DNA from: Lactarius indigo
Lineage: Eukaryota; Basidiomycota; Agaricomycetes; Russulales; Russulaceae
Direction: 5' to 3'
NCBI GenBank assembly: GCA_025766275.1
Contig: JAFKAC010000052.1
Span: 342,843-406,842 of the forward strand
Length of the DNA: 64,000 nt
Part shown: positions 22,340-34,619 of the stretch, in pieces
Layout: each line of letters opens with the position of its first letter
How positions within the stretch are numbered: position 1 is the first letter of the stretch
Notes under the pieces: model-generated
Databases searched by the model: none
Seen by the model: only the letters and a program-made list of their open reading frames with translations
Told to the model about the DNA's origin: nothing
Position numbers and translations under genes: made by a program

Positions 22340-25087
22340 GCCAGCGAAATTCCCGCCAGGAGACTGCTGACACGGAAAGTTGGAAAATGTGATGAAACCA
22401 ATACCTCACTTTGTTAAGTGAGTTTTAAGTCATAACGATAGCAGCCTAATGAGCAAGCCTGAGACCGGGTCGCCCTGGCCGAGGTACGCACCACCGCGCA
22501 CCGAGGATTGGAAGCCGCGGGACCATACAAGTCATCTGCAATCACGTAGATACTGTAATTTGGGCAATTTCCTGGCATAACGACCGAATATATGGGGCGG
22601 GCCTACGATCGAAAAACGAACACGAACTGAACACTGGCCCTTGCACAGTTGCACAGGCCAAGACATTGGCAGACTTGAATATTCGTCGAGCCGGGCCACT
22701 TGTTGCCACGTTACAGTGGGTGACTTCCCATAAGCCTACCTCAACGACAAGGATCCTAGACGACTGCCGGTGGTGTTTACAGTAAGAAGCCTCCCTGCAC
22801 CACGTCCGAGTCGGAGTACAAAAGTTATGCCAAATTAGGGTAAAATACTCGGACAGCCAAGCAACAATAATATATGGACTCCGAGTCTTGCTCCAAATCT
22901 TAGGCCCTCGGGTTTCAGCCTTGCGCTGGCCATGAAAGTATGGTGGTACACGGGTCGACTTTACATTGTTCTCCTACACTGCTGGGTCATTGTCTCATGT
23001 CGGTTATCCCAGAAACCGCCCTACAACAGATATTTGCAAGGATATTTGCGCTCATTCCGACGTCTGACTCCCGTTACATTGAACTTTGGTCTTCGCGTCC
23101 TCCTCCGCACCCTCCGTTCCATTCCACCTGCTGCGATTCAACAGCCCGAGGGCCAATAGTTTCAATGCCTGAATGACCTTATCAGACTTCATCCACTTCT
23201 CGGAGGGAAGGCGGTGGGGTTTTTTGTACTAGAATGGATGGGCTTAAGCTTGCTGTCTTCGTTCTATCCCCCCGAGGTGTACGATACTTCCCTGCGCACT
23301 GGCCAATCACTTATGATGTCTGGGGGAAATAATTGCTGCTGTCATCAATCACCCTGGGAGCTGGCACAATGCTCGTGTTGTTCAACCAATTTACGGCCTA
23401 TTACTGCCAGGGAGCACCTTAGCGTTACAATCCCTTCCCTGGTGCTTGTTCACGCTGCGTCCTGTCTGGGCCTACCAGCCGGGATATAAATGGGTCCAAA
23501 TTTTTTTCTAAAAAAGTAGCGAGCCATCATATGTTCTGGAGCGCTAGTGACCTTATGATTCTCTGCATAAAGTTGCGATTTTCCCAGATATCCCGTCCTG
23601 TACTACTTGGCTACGTCCGCCAGCAACTCCACCGGTACAAACTATCCACCATACTTAGTACGTCACGAAAAGCGGAGTGGAGCAGCTCGGATACGGTACG
23701 GTGCTGCCAAATTAGTTGTCTTACCGTACGGTGGAGTAGTCGCAGTGGCAGATGTTGATCTGCCCCAGCGGATCTTGCGGCGGCATTCAAGGTGACATTG
23801 CTTAATAAAGTGGCACGCATCCTTCTATTCTAACTTGTAGTGTAGAACAGGGATGCAAATTTTGAGGTCGTTCGACTTCAAGCTTATGATACTGTCGCAT
23901 GTAGTGACCTGCGGACGTAGAGTTGCAAATTGTCATATCGCACTACATCGTATCAAATTTTGGCGAACAGACTGCCTGGGATTGTTTTTATCATATTGTT
24001 TTTGGTAGAAACGACAATTGTGCTTTGGGATACATCTCTTTTGAACTTCTATGGTCTGGTTGCTATCAATTTATTAGCGTGTGGCCATCAAGAAAAACCT
24101 ACTTTGATAGTTTGAGGTAATTTTCGCATTGAGCAAGAATTATTGACACCATGATGTCAACTAGCGTTCGCTAGCCTTAATTGTTATTGATTATCACGAT
24201 TATCACGGGAGGTTTTTCCTGATGTGAGAAGATTCTGACCTTGATTTCCATGCACGTTTCAACTGGGTCCGAGTGCAGTTCAAAACATCATCAGACCGGC
24301 GCGTAGACATGTCGCCAGGGGAGGAGAGTGGAAGAGGTCGTCCGGTCATCCTTTGAAAGAGAAACACAGGAGAGCGCAGGCGACCAAGGAACTGTAAATT
24401 GTGAGATAAGACGATCACGTGGTCACGTCGGGCCATCGCTGTGGGGCCGGGATATGGCCGCGGACTCCGAGTCAAAGCGAGAGAGCACCCGCTACGTCCA
24501 TGGTGCTGGTGCCTCAGCATCGACCTCAGCGCCTCAGCGCAAGTAGCGATAAATAAACCTTTGTATGAACCTTCAACTGACCAGGTGTTGCAGCTGCGTG
24601 GTCGACGTGGGGCTGCATTCAGTTGAATGCCCGAGCTGTGCCCGAGTGCGAGATGATCGATGCAAGCGTACCTTAAATATTACAGTACGTGCTTTCTCGC
24701 ACCACTGGCAGGCACTCAGTCTTTGTCAGAACCACGTCCCCGGTGTGGCTCATTGACATAGCGAAGCTGACCAACTGACCAATGATGGCTCTGTGGGGCG
24801 GGGCTATACAGTAATTCGGCTCCCCAGTTGTCAGTTGGTTTTTGAAATTTCTCCTCGGAACATTGAAGACGAAATCAGGTCAGGAACAACTGCGTGGCTC
24901 GACAAAAGCGGTACTACAGTACCAGTGGGAGAATGAGTGCAGTTGAAGGTCGATCTAGCGCTTCCTCGCTTGCCATCTGAATCACGAATTGAAACTGTCC
25001 TATAGTTTGACAATATCGCCCAGCTGCGATAACGTTTGGACATGATATGCATGATACCTATACCTTGCTCTGATCGCGATTCCCGTT
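22340..25087. other. Long intergenic region, AT-rich in its middle
   Basis: No gene could be supported over 2.7 kb. Five TACAGTA/TACTGTA motifs occur at 22551, 22778, 24681, 24807 and 24915. At 24142-24174 two small inverted repeats lie side by side (TTGACACCATGATGTCAA and CTAGCGTTCGCTAG). The stretch 23850-24230 is AT-rich. Short frames near 22940, 23530 and 24328 show no family features. Confidence 0.45.
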
Positions 25088-27822
25088 TCACCTACGGTTG
25101 CGGCTTTGCCCTACTCCTCCTGCCTGGCCTGTCGCAGAAGCGCGCTTCATTTCCTCTTCGTCCAGGCCAGCCTCTGCCAGGATTTTCTCGACCTCCTCTA
25201 AAATGGGCTTATAAGTCCCGTAACGCTCCTCCGCAAGCGAGAAGCCATCGCGCCGCAAAAGCTTCCCCCTATTGTCACTGCTTTCGCGCGCTTTCTGTGC
25301 CCAGTATTCCCCTGTATGTATCACAGTTTGTCATAAGTGAAACGTCTTGCTATTCGACAGGCGACGCAAAGAAAAAAAGACTCACGAGAACGTGCGTAGA
25401 AAACGGCAAGTGTCTCTCCCGGAAGGGGCGTACTAATAATATCCTCCTCAGAGCGTTTGGTGTCCTTTGATACCCCCATGAAGGCAGTCGCTTGATCACG
25501 CAGGGAAACCTCCTGTTTCACGGTGGAAGTTGATTAGAGGAGAAGATGACGCATATCTCGTCTCTTGCACAGAACCTACCGGCTCTTCAGCGATTTCACC
25601 ACCTGCGTCGTTTATTTCCGGTGCTTCCCCGTCTCCTAACAACATCTCTTCATCGTCTCCGCCTTGGTCTTCGTCTTCGCCTTCATCTGAGTCTTCGTCA
25701 CTGCTATCTCCACCGTCGTCATTATCTTCGCTACTACTGCTCTCGTCGTCACCCTCTGGGATGATTATATCGCTCTTTTTCAGGCAAACATAGCGATCCA
25801 TTTTGTCAAGAGCGAGGGCATAGAAATCATCGAGTGTGTATTCGCGAGAGCCACGTTCGAAGATGCCGCCGTAGCTGGTCATGGGGACGGTCTCAGATTA
25901 ACGAAATACGGAGATATGGGGACGTACATGTAAAGCGTATTGCGCAATATGGCAAGCATCGCATTATACCGCGGCATTGGTGTGGAGAGGAGCGGATCTC
26001 CGGGATCTGATTCTAACTCCGGCTCGAGGACAGCCGCTCTCTCTGCCTCGCCTTCGTCGTCATCGCGCGGGACCTCCTTCTTTTTCTTGCCGCCCCTTTT
26101 CTTTGGCGCTTTGAGCATCATCGACACCCATTTTCCATTTCCCGCGAACTGGTACCCATTCCTTTCGCGGCCAAGTGGGATTATGGGGATAAAGACTAGA
26201 AAGACCAACTTACAAATCATTCCAAAAGACGCTCTTCAGTGTTTCTTCATCTGAATCCTCGTCAGTCACGCCTCCAAATAGCACGCCCATCCCTTTCGCA
26301 GCCCAGAGCGCCATGGTTGACCCAGATCGTAGCGCGGGCGCATACGCTGTCGAGGGGCGCTTTCGGCGTTCCCACTTCGCAACCAAAGGTTCAAATTTCG
26401 TTTTCCCGGTGGCACCTTCGGGAGCGGATGCAAGCGATAGGCTGCCCGCGATGGAATGCGATCAGCTATGACTAGGTATTCAGGGTCAAAATGACGTTGA
26501 ACTGACCGGAGGAGCCAGGTGTCATCGAGCATAATACCGACGGGGCGCTTTCCCTTCATATATTCCTTGCAATATCCCCCTGCTCCGTGGTATCAGCGCG
26601 ATGTCCTAGGCCAGGAGTGCCGTACGCACCATGAAGAATAATACCTTCCGGTGTGGAGAGAAATGAGAAGCCGCTTCTGGGGCTGGCGTAATTTCGGTGA
26701 ATAGTCAAAGTTTGCCCAGCCTATCGTATCAAACAGTAGCTTACGATGGGCGGCGCTCATTGGGGTCCTTAAATTCTATTTGTTGCCACTTATACTCCTG
26801 TGTATCGAATACCCATAGATCGTTCATATATCGTGCTGACATAACAACAATCTGTTCAGAGCCCAACGCAGACCCCTGTGATGGTACTCACTGGCGATTC
26901 CCGGATCGTAAAACCCACCAAACAGAACAATATAGTGCTTCCACAACGCCATTCTTGATAGTCGCTCGATAAGAAAGGGAGATTGAACCACAGTATGAGA
27001 AAGCGAACCGGTGTCCAGAGCGTGCCGATGGGCGAACTTTGGTTTCGATACGATCCCATGACCTCGTTGTGATATCGAAGCACCAAAAGTCACGGTAATG
27101 GTGGAAGGTGTTCTGATATAATGATGAAAATTCACCCCCTAGAATCTGATGAGGTCTGATATATCCAGTGACCGCGTGGACGTTGGCACACCGAAAAGGA
27201 AGAGCTTGCCTCCTCCCGCAGCAGAAGGAACGACAGCATGGGCGGAACGTGGACCCGGACATGTTGGGGAGACAAACTTTCGCCACTCATCCTGAGGAAA
27301 TTGACATCCGAGTCCAACACACAGCGTTAAAATGTGCTACACTGCTGCGCCATGACGCACCTTCTCAGGGGTGTATCGGAATACATCACTGTAAAAATAC
27401 TGGGTGGCATCATCAGACCACGAAGTGAAACGTTAGGAGATAGCACACCGCTTTCCCATCTTGGCTGAAAAATTCTCCTCCAATGCACCACAGATGGTCA
27501 CCAGAAGGACATGGCGTGAGGGTCGCGTTCGCTCTCCGGCTTGGTGGACCTTCGACAAGTTCCTCAGTTACAGCATGAGATTCCTCCCACTCTCGGCGGA
27601 TCTACTAGAAAGGTCTCTGTTAGCTGAACTAGGAAGGGTGGATACAGCATGCTCTAATACATTCTCGAGGATCGCCTCAAGGTCCTGATCATCGTCAAAG
27701 TCGTCTTTCGCTTTTCCTTGTTTCTTCTTCTCCTTGCGTTCGGTTTTCTGTGCAGCCCTGGATTTCTTGGCAGCCTTGGCAGCCGCTTTTGTTGTCTGAG
27801 CATTCGATTTTTTCTTTCCCAT
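25088..27822 (-). CDS. KEL3-like: Kelch-repeat protein of the KEL3/KLHDC4 family with DUF4110 tail
   Basis: Fourteen exons join without a frame break into 656 residues: 27822-27661, 27601-27449, 27399-27361, 27291-27192, 27138-27009, 26953-26892, 26835-26745, 26682-26630, 26579-26507, 26441-26214, 26161-25928, 25874-25580, 25512-25386, 25311-25088. The start MGKKKSNAQ opens a lysine/alanine-rich tail, followed by IRREWEESHAVTEELVEGPP. Kelch blades follow, with paired Gly-Gly (CIGGEFF; LFGGEFSSLYQNTFHHYRDF; IVLFGGFYDPG; VLFGGVTDED; YGGIFERGSREYTLDDFYAL). After a very acidic Asp/Glu/Ser linker the C-terminus (LRDQATAFMG to GFSLAEERYG) is the DUF4110 domain. This architecture matches budding-yeast Kel3 and animal KLHDC4, a conserved, poorly understood cytosolic protein, probably a scaffold. 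Introns are 49-74 bases. It looks intact and is probably a conserved single-copy gene. Confidence 0.92.
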
Positions 27823-29958
27823 GAAGATCAGCCCCGCTGCAATAGCAAAGATGACAGTCAAGTAGCAGGGCTCTAGTAGGACCCCGTCGCCATAGCGGGC
27901 CGGAGGCGGAGTCAGGGGCCGCCGTGGGAGTTTCGAAAATCTGTGATCCTTGAGTGATCCTGTACAGTAATTGGCCTCGTTTCTCACTAATTTTTAATCA
28001 GGGTCATTGAAGCCGGGAAAACGTAAAATGCGCTTCCATTATATGTGAAACCATATCCCGTGCTCGACCAAGGAGTTTTTTTTTTTTACTACCTGTCTGC
28101 GGTTTTTCAGAAGACGACAGACTTCCTCGGGCTCTCGCGCACCGACTTTGTGGTGTCATTGTTCCATAATCTATATGACGACCTCAGGTCTCAGGCAAAC
28201 TCCGGGCGCGGTCTGATAGCCCCGAACAGACAACCTTTACGAGTAACAGGAGAGCCTTATCACTGGCTTATCGAAACGACCAGAAGCTCACGTCGGTGTC
28301 TGAGTGGTGCAAGAACTCAGAGATAACTCCAAGGCACGCATGGACATTGCTTGGAAGGAGAATCATTCCAAAGGAAGGGCCCAGTAAAGCGCTCGCTTAG
28401 TTCTGTGTCACGGGGGGGGGCGCGCTTTGGCGAATTTCTCCGGAGGAAAACATGCGAGCGTGACGCTGGTGCTCGCGCGGCTTGTACGTACAATGAACCG
28501 TGGTACCCCTCGAGGCTGCGCTGCAGCTGCGCAACCTACGTGCCCGGGGTCGCGAACGTTGCCATGCAACCCGAAGCACGAGGTGCTTGTGTTCGTGAAG
28601 TGCTGGGGCCATTGTCGACAAAGTTGATGGCGACTTCAATCTTGCCAAGTCTTGCGTGAACAGTCCCCCTCGAGATCCACGGTTCTTTCCGCATCTCCCA
28701 CTGTCTCTTAGCCTTCGTCCCTCCGGTTACTGTGACTTTCAGCGCTCGGGTCATGGCATAGCCGAGTGTGTGTGCTAGTAGTGGGATTCACCCCACGGTG
28801 AGGTGTGAATCGTCCCATCGTGATTGTGACTGTGACACCTACTTTGGACCCATTTAGCCCCCACTCTGCTCCCTGCTACGCCGTATCCCTAGCTCTAGCA
28901 TTGTCCACATTTCAGCTATCCATCCGAATGTGATTGACTACCAGGTCTATCACGAAAAACAACTGTTCCAGGCCCCATCTTCGTGCTACAGCAATCTTAT
29001 TGGGGCCGTTTCGGTTCCGGTGCTGGCGTGATAACTCTGTGGACTTCCTCGACTGTAAGGAGCTGTCCCTTGCGTTGATCTGTCTGAGCCACGGGAAGGC
29101 CGACGCTCGCTTGCTTCTGTTCTTGTTTAGCGCACGCAGTGTACATTCTGTCTCCTTGTTGCAAACGAGTCCTAATCGAGCGATGTTCCCTCAAATAGAT
29201 CACTGCCCTGTACGAGTCTCGACTACGCAGTAGTTCTCTGTATCTCCTGTCGTATAGGGCTATCGAAGCGCCGAGAAGTAAGGGGTCGGTGGGTTCGCGA
29301 TTCGCATAACACACTTATATGGTATGTTCTCCCTGCCAAACTGACTTTTTTAAGACACACATTATATTCCGGTGCATGTATCTAGGACAAAAGCCGATCG
29401 CCCGCCGGGGCCGTGTAAATAGTAGATGGGTAAACCCGAATAGTATGTAATAGACGCTCGGGCTGTGTAGCCCATCGTGGCCGGGAAGGTTGGTCGGCGA
29501 CACTTGGTCGTTCTGGGAGAACTCGCCACGATAGGCCAAATCTAGGAAACGGAGAGGCGATCCTTTGACAGAGTTGGGGAGGCCGGGGGAGAGGCACCCT
29601 AACTCAGGTATATTAATAGCAACCAATAGCAACAGTGGGTCTCGGCAAGGTCTCAGTCTCGAGGTGTCGTTCAGCGCCCGTACTATACCCCCCTAATCGC
29701 TCAAGGATCGCGTGGGTATATCTGGTAAATACATGACCACACCACGTCAAATCATCAGAGACAATCGTAGCTCGTACAGTACACTCAAGTTCAAGGTCAT
29801 CGCAGCGGCCGCCGACAATCGTTTCCTGTCATCACGGGGTTGCGGGCCGCTGACAAATATCAGGTGTGTGCTTCCTTCACGATGTACCGCTTTACTGATA
29901 TTGGTTCTCGACCAAGAAGCCAGCGCAGGGTATTCAGGCTCCCAACCAGACCGCTAGG
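27823..29958. other. Intergenic region; no supportable gene
   Basis: The largest frames are short and lack introns or motifs. One small frame on the minus strand, 28536-28754 (72 residues from ATG, MTRALKVTVTGGTKAK and on), has a coding-like composition in its first 50 residues and could be a small gene or its first exon. TACAGTA motifs lie at 27963, 141 bases upstream of the kelch gene start, and at 29775. Confidence 0.4.
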
Positions 29959-30905
29959 TTAATTCGGTTTCAAAGAGGGCATGCGTGATTCGGAGGGTAT
30001 TCCGACGTACTGCTCTTCGTAATAAACGATCATGCGCGCCAAAGCGTCGCAGCCGTAAGCATCCCTCAGACGCCCAGAATGCACTTGACGCTGTACGGCA
30101 GTGTCGCGGTCGACACGGTCGACGGTGATAGGCATACGGGCGCTTTCGGATAGCCACTGGGAAACGTCCCTGTATGATGCCATGTCCCCGACAAGCTCAT
30201 ATCGCGTTCGGGCGTGTGCGGACGGGCGAGCACGTAATATTGCGGCGGCAACCGCCGCGAAGTCTGCGAGGTCCAGAAATCCGTGCGTGACCAGTGGAGA
30301 AAACGGGACTTGAAGATAGCCACACTGCAGAGCATTTTTGACGGCAATGTTCTGCATTAGGTGAGCGGGCTGGTGGGAGTCCGTGTGTCAACCGGCTTCC
30401 GGCTTCACAACTGAGCGAGTACTTGCCTGGAGTATAGTGTAGTTCAGGCCAGATTCGAAGATGTATTCTTCTACCCTGGGACGAGCACAGCGTTAGTAAT
30501 AAAAAACGGAGGTCACAATTGGATTACCCACTCTAGCTTGGAGCGGTGGTGAGGGAGCCGAGATATATATGGGTGGAGTACGCTGCAGTAGACCAACTTC
30601 TCGATGTCCATTGCACATGCCGCATCAACGACATTCTTGCCCATCTGAGCTTCGTTCGCGAGGACAGGCCCGTTGTAGAGCACCACACGGGCTCCGTTCA
30701 GGGCGTTACGGAGGGAAAGCGGATCAAGGAGATCCGCGACTGCGGTGGATACGTTTGGGCGGTTCACGAACACTTCCTGAAGACGCATCCTCGAAGTATT
30801 CGTATGTGCTACAAGGCGGATAGATGGAGGGCGAGGAAACGAAAGTAGCGCATTGATAACGAAGGTATTAGTGCGAGAGGTTGCTGGGAGGATCACAATA
30901 GTCAT
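29959..30905 (-). CDS. NmrA-like NAD(P)-binding family protein
   Basis: Three exons (30905-30532, 30475-30427, 30369-29959) encode 277 residues of the atypical short-chain dehydrogenase/NmrA family. Members are redox sensors or regulators that bind NADP, or isoflavone-reductase-like enzymes. Typical blocks are RLVAHTNTSRM near residue 30, VVLYNGPVLANEAQMGKNVV, KLVYCSVLHPY, ESGLNYTILQ joined to PAHLMQNIAVKNALQ, and FLDLADFAAVAAAIL. The second intron (30426-30370, 57 bases) starts with GCAAGT, so it is a GC-AG intron; joining at that point restores the family's LQPxHxMQN motif exactly. The usual glycine-rich GATGxxG nucleotide loop is replaced by PATSRTN, so cofactor binding may be weak or lost. 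Length is usual for the family. Confidence 0.85.
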
Positions 30906-33900
30906 GGATTGCCACGAATAGACATCTAATCTTGCTGAACGGAGCGCACTTTATAAGGCGGCCTGGTGGGAGTCGCAGAGGACTCGGACTGTGACAAAAG
31001 AAGTAGAGATAGACGGCGCCAGGGGGCGACGAGTTCCTTCTGGGATCCCACAAACTCTGACAAAGCGAAAGCGCGCCAGTGTCCGGAAATGCCGATATCA
31101 ACATCTACAGAAGTCAACAGGATTTCCAGCTGTGGAGGGAAGTGCGGCGCTAAGGATTCGTCTGCCGTTCGGCCGTGTACCAGGTTATGTGGGTGGCATT
31201 CGCACGCCCTAGTGGCATTCATACCCAATGTAAAAACGTGTCAACATAATGCTGTCGTGAATCACTGTTGGTCAATTGTGGAATAACCCCATCAAATGAG
31301 CCTCGGCGATAGGTGATCAGACAGACTTATTGCCGGTTGAAACTCCAGATAGGGCGCCTAATAGAATACTTTGGGCTCCTCTGGAAAATGGGGAGATCAA
31401 GCCCTTCTGAAGAGAAACTGAAAGGTCACAGGATACAGTTGCAATCAGTTCGACCAGTGACAAGGCAACAGCCCATTAGACCTCGCGAGACCGTAAACCA
31501 TATGAGGATTCCCGTGGCTGTCAACACTTTTGGCATTCAACATCCTTTCAGAGGGCGGTAACTGGACCGAGCGCGCATTTGGGAAATTTCCTAAGTCCAC
31601 AAGGAAGTGATACAGCGGACGCAACGGGAGAACCAGGTTTCAATCTTCCAAGCCCCACGTCTTCGCATCACAGAAGCGCCCTATCGGATCAGCAGCAGAA
31701 GTTTTAGTCAACCGGTCCTTTAGCTAGGCCGTCTCGCATTGGTAGGATAGACCTTATCGACCTGAGTACAATAGGTGGCCCACCAAGCTTTATTCAAGTT
31801 TCCGGGACCCAAGGAAAAGGTAGTAAAAGGGTGAAGTATCATCACAATCCCATGGTACCAAGAAGCGGGTGGAAAGTCCGTGTGGCAGGCGTGGACACCT
31901 TACGTCGCCTAACTCCGAGTCCCGTGATGTAGTGGAACGGCAACCACCGAAGCACCCCCTGCCCGCCGGCTGGCTGGCTATATCTTACAAGTGCCTGCCA
32001 TCCACGTCGCAGCCGTTTAAGGCTTCTCACTTGCTAGTAGAGGGAATTAATAGGCCATTCACTAGGCATACCTTGCTTTCTGATCGCCTCGATTTCGAAG
32101 GCGCGTTTAATTTGGATGGTAACGACGCCTCTAAGGATGCCTCGTTTGATACGTGAGGTTGTCAATTTTGGGCCGAACTATGCTTAAAGCGTAGGGAAAA
32201 CTATCAGTTTCTGTACTACAATTCAATTGTCTGGCGTGCGAACAGCATGGCCCTCCCGCTTGGCCATCCTTGGTTGTGAACTCATTCTTGGGATCTTCTG
32301 ACCGCTATGTCCAGATAGACCCATGCCATATACAGGAGAAACTCTCACGAACCGCCTGTCCCACATGCAGATTCTGGACTAGTTATGGCCGTCTCCATCA
32401 CCGTCTTGAGGCTACCCGATTAGAAGTGAAGCGTGCAGAGTAAGTGGAGCCACCTACTCTGATCAGAACGCCTTCAATAAACTCTTCGTCTGCCAGAATT
32501 GCATAATGAGGCTCCCCCACTCGATGCTCGCAGGTGATCAGAGATAGAAGAGCAACACTGACGTAACTCAGAGAGCGGCCGTAGGACATACACCACCTGT
32601 CGTCGCTTGCCTCCTGGTATCGTGGCGCAAATCGGGCGAGCTGGGGCAAAATCGAGGATGCTCTAATAGTCTATGATCAGGTGAGTGCCTTCTATCTCCA
32701 GAGACGTGTAAGCGGACTTCTTCCCCAACCACCACACGCCCATTCCACTCCCGAAGAGGCATAAACGGATAGTAGGACTATTGAGGAGTGTTCCGATCGA
32801 AATGAGCGACCCACTTGTATCCACCCTGTCATGATCATTAGGTTGATATTCGACAATCAGCGACTTGGTCAGCGAGGCTAAGCCGCTACGGAGCGCTCTG
32901 GATGAAGCCAAAAAGGGATAGTTGGATGTTGCCGCAGCTTAGAAAGGCCAATGCGTAAGAGGCCTACATTCGGATTTTTAAAAAATAAAGAGGTCGACCG
33001 GGCCGGACTGCAAGGGTGGAGGCGGCGGCGATCCTGCATTCCGAGCTAGGGAGAAGACCAGGAGAGTGGACAAGGGTCAAAGGTGGAAATTCGATTTCCC
33101 GTTGCACTGAAAATCTGAAAACCTCCGCGATGGACTCGTACAAGTTGACAAAGGCAGGGATACCGTCGGTAAAAAGATTTGGCTAGCTCGGTGATAATTT
33201 GCGCCACATCTCCACATAGACCTCAATGCGTTGGATTCACGTAATCGATGCTGCGTGTAAACTCTGGTCTTAGGAGGGTGAAGTTTTTGCAGTTCCAAGG
33301 AGGGTAACAGGGTATGTTCATAGTCAGAGCCCCATCGCGAAGGGTAAAGACATCCCAAAACACGTAACCCCACGCTCCCAGTGAGGCTATGAGTGTCTAA
33401 GACCTGGCCCAACTCGAAGGCGTTCTGGCTGTGCTCGTAGTGATGCAGCGCGCCTGGTTTCTCCGGCATCGAGCTCTTGTCCATAACCTGGACATGAGGG
33501 AAAGGTCATATGCCGCGTTGTTCTATTTTCTACACCCATTGGTTTATGTGTTACCAGGATCATAGAATTTTAACCGTAAGCACGTGGAGAATAAGTTAGT
33601 ACGATAAGAACATGAATGTGTTATAATTACGTTGGGGTAATGATCACGGAGCGCCATTTGTGAATAAGCGCACTACAATATCCCCAGCGAGCATGCCGGT
33701 GAGTCATTCAAGTACAGTAAGTTAGAGCCGCGTTGCACGTCACCGGTCCGGACAAGGAAGCTTGGAGAATAAGGTCGTCGCCGTGTGATCAAGGAAAGAA
33801 TCACCATCGAGGCCTCAATGGGAGTTTACAGTTGCCATTCCCTCAGCATCCTTGGCGCGACTTGGGAGCGGATACCAGCAAGGCCTACGCCTCCTCTCCG

Positions 33901-34619
33901 TAGTCAAGGAGAAAAGTAGACCTTATGTACATGGAGAAGAGATACCAGTGATACCAGTGCGTGACAATCGGGAAACCGGAGCGTTCAAGCATCAGAGATG
34001 TTAACTGCAAGCGAGAGACCATCACCGAAGCTTTCTCCCGAACTACAAGAGCTTGAAACAATCCTATCTCGGGTCAGCCTTGGGCTCGGTTATCGGCGGC
34101 GAACCCTAGTACGGCCCGAGCACCTCCTTGAGAAACATCCTTTTCCGTCACGGACTTACTGTAGGTTTTAAGTAGATGTGATGGGCTCCCCTCACGGCAC
34201 TGTCTACAATACATGGTCCGACCTGGCTTGGCCTGAGGCGACTGTGGCTTTCTCAACAAGACAAGGCAAGCCTGACCACCTGGGCCTACTTTTTTATGTG
34301 TTGACAGGCTCCAGTTTAACAGATGTAGGCGCAAGGACAGGTATGTAAGCTTTGGCCGAGCGGTAACGATTTTGGTGTATTGGAAGCTAATCGGAGTCAA
34401 CCATCGCCTCTTCGTCTTCATCTTCAAGTTCAACAAGTAGCGCGTCCCCAAGCAAACTCCCCAATATCCGACTCTCCAGTCATTTTCCTGCCAACTCGCA
34501 CTTTCTCGCGCTGGGCTACGCTTTGGCAGACTTGGAATCGGATCTTGATGCATGTCTAAGGCAGGATTTCTCTATTTTCAGAATAGAGAAGAACTTCTCT
34601 GGACCCCGAGTCTCAGCAG
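30906..34619. other. Long region without a supported gene
   Basis: This holds 3.7 kb with no recognisable gene. Two minus-strand frames from true ATG codons are long enough to mention: 33077-33484 (135 residues) and 34074-34553 (159 residues). Neither shows a known motif, and both may be chance. TACAGTA/TACTGTA lie at 33713 and 34157. The region may hold old, unrecognisable insertions. Confidence 0.4.

Noticed and set aside
25530..25793. Ser/Pro-rich plus-strand frame opposite the kelch gene
   Set aside because: It is the reverse of the acidic Asp/Glu/Ser linker codons of the kelch protein.
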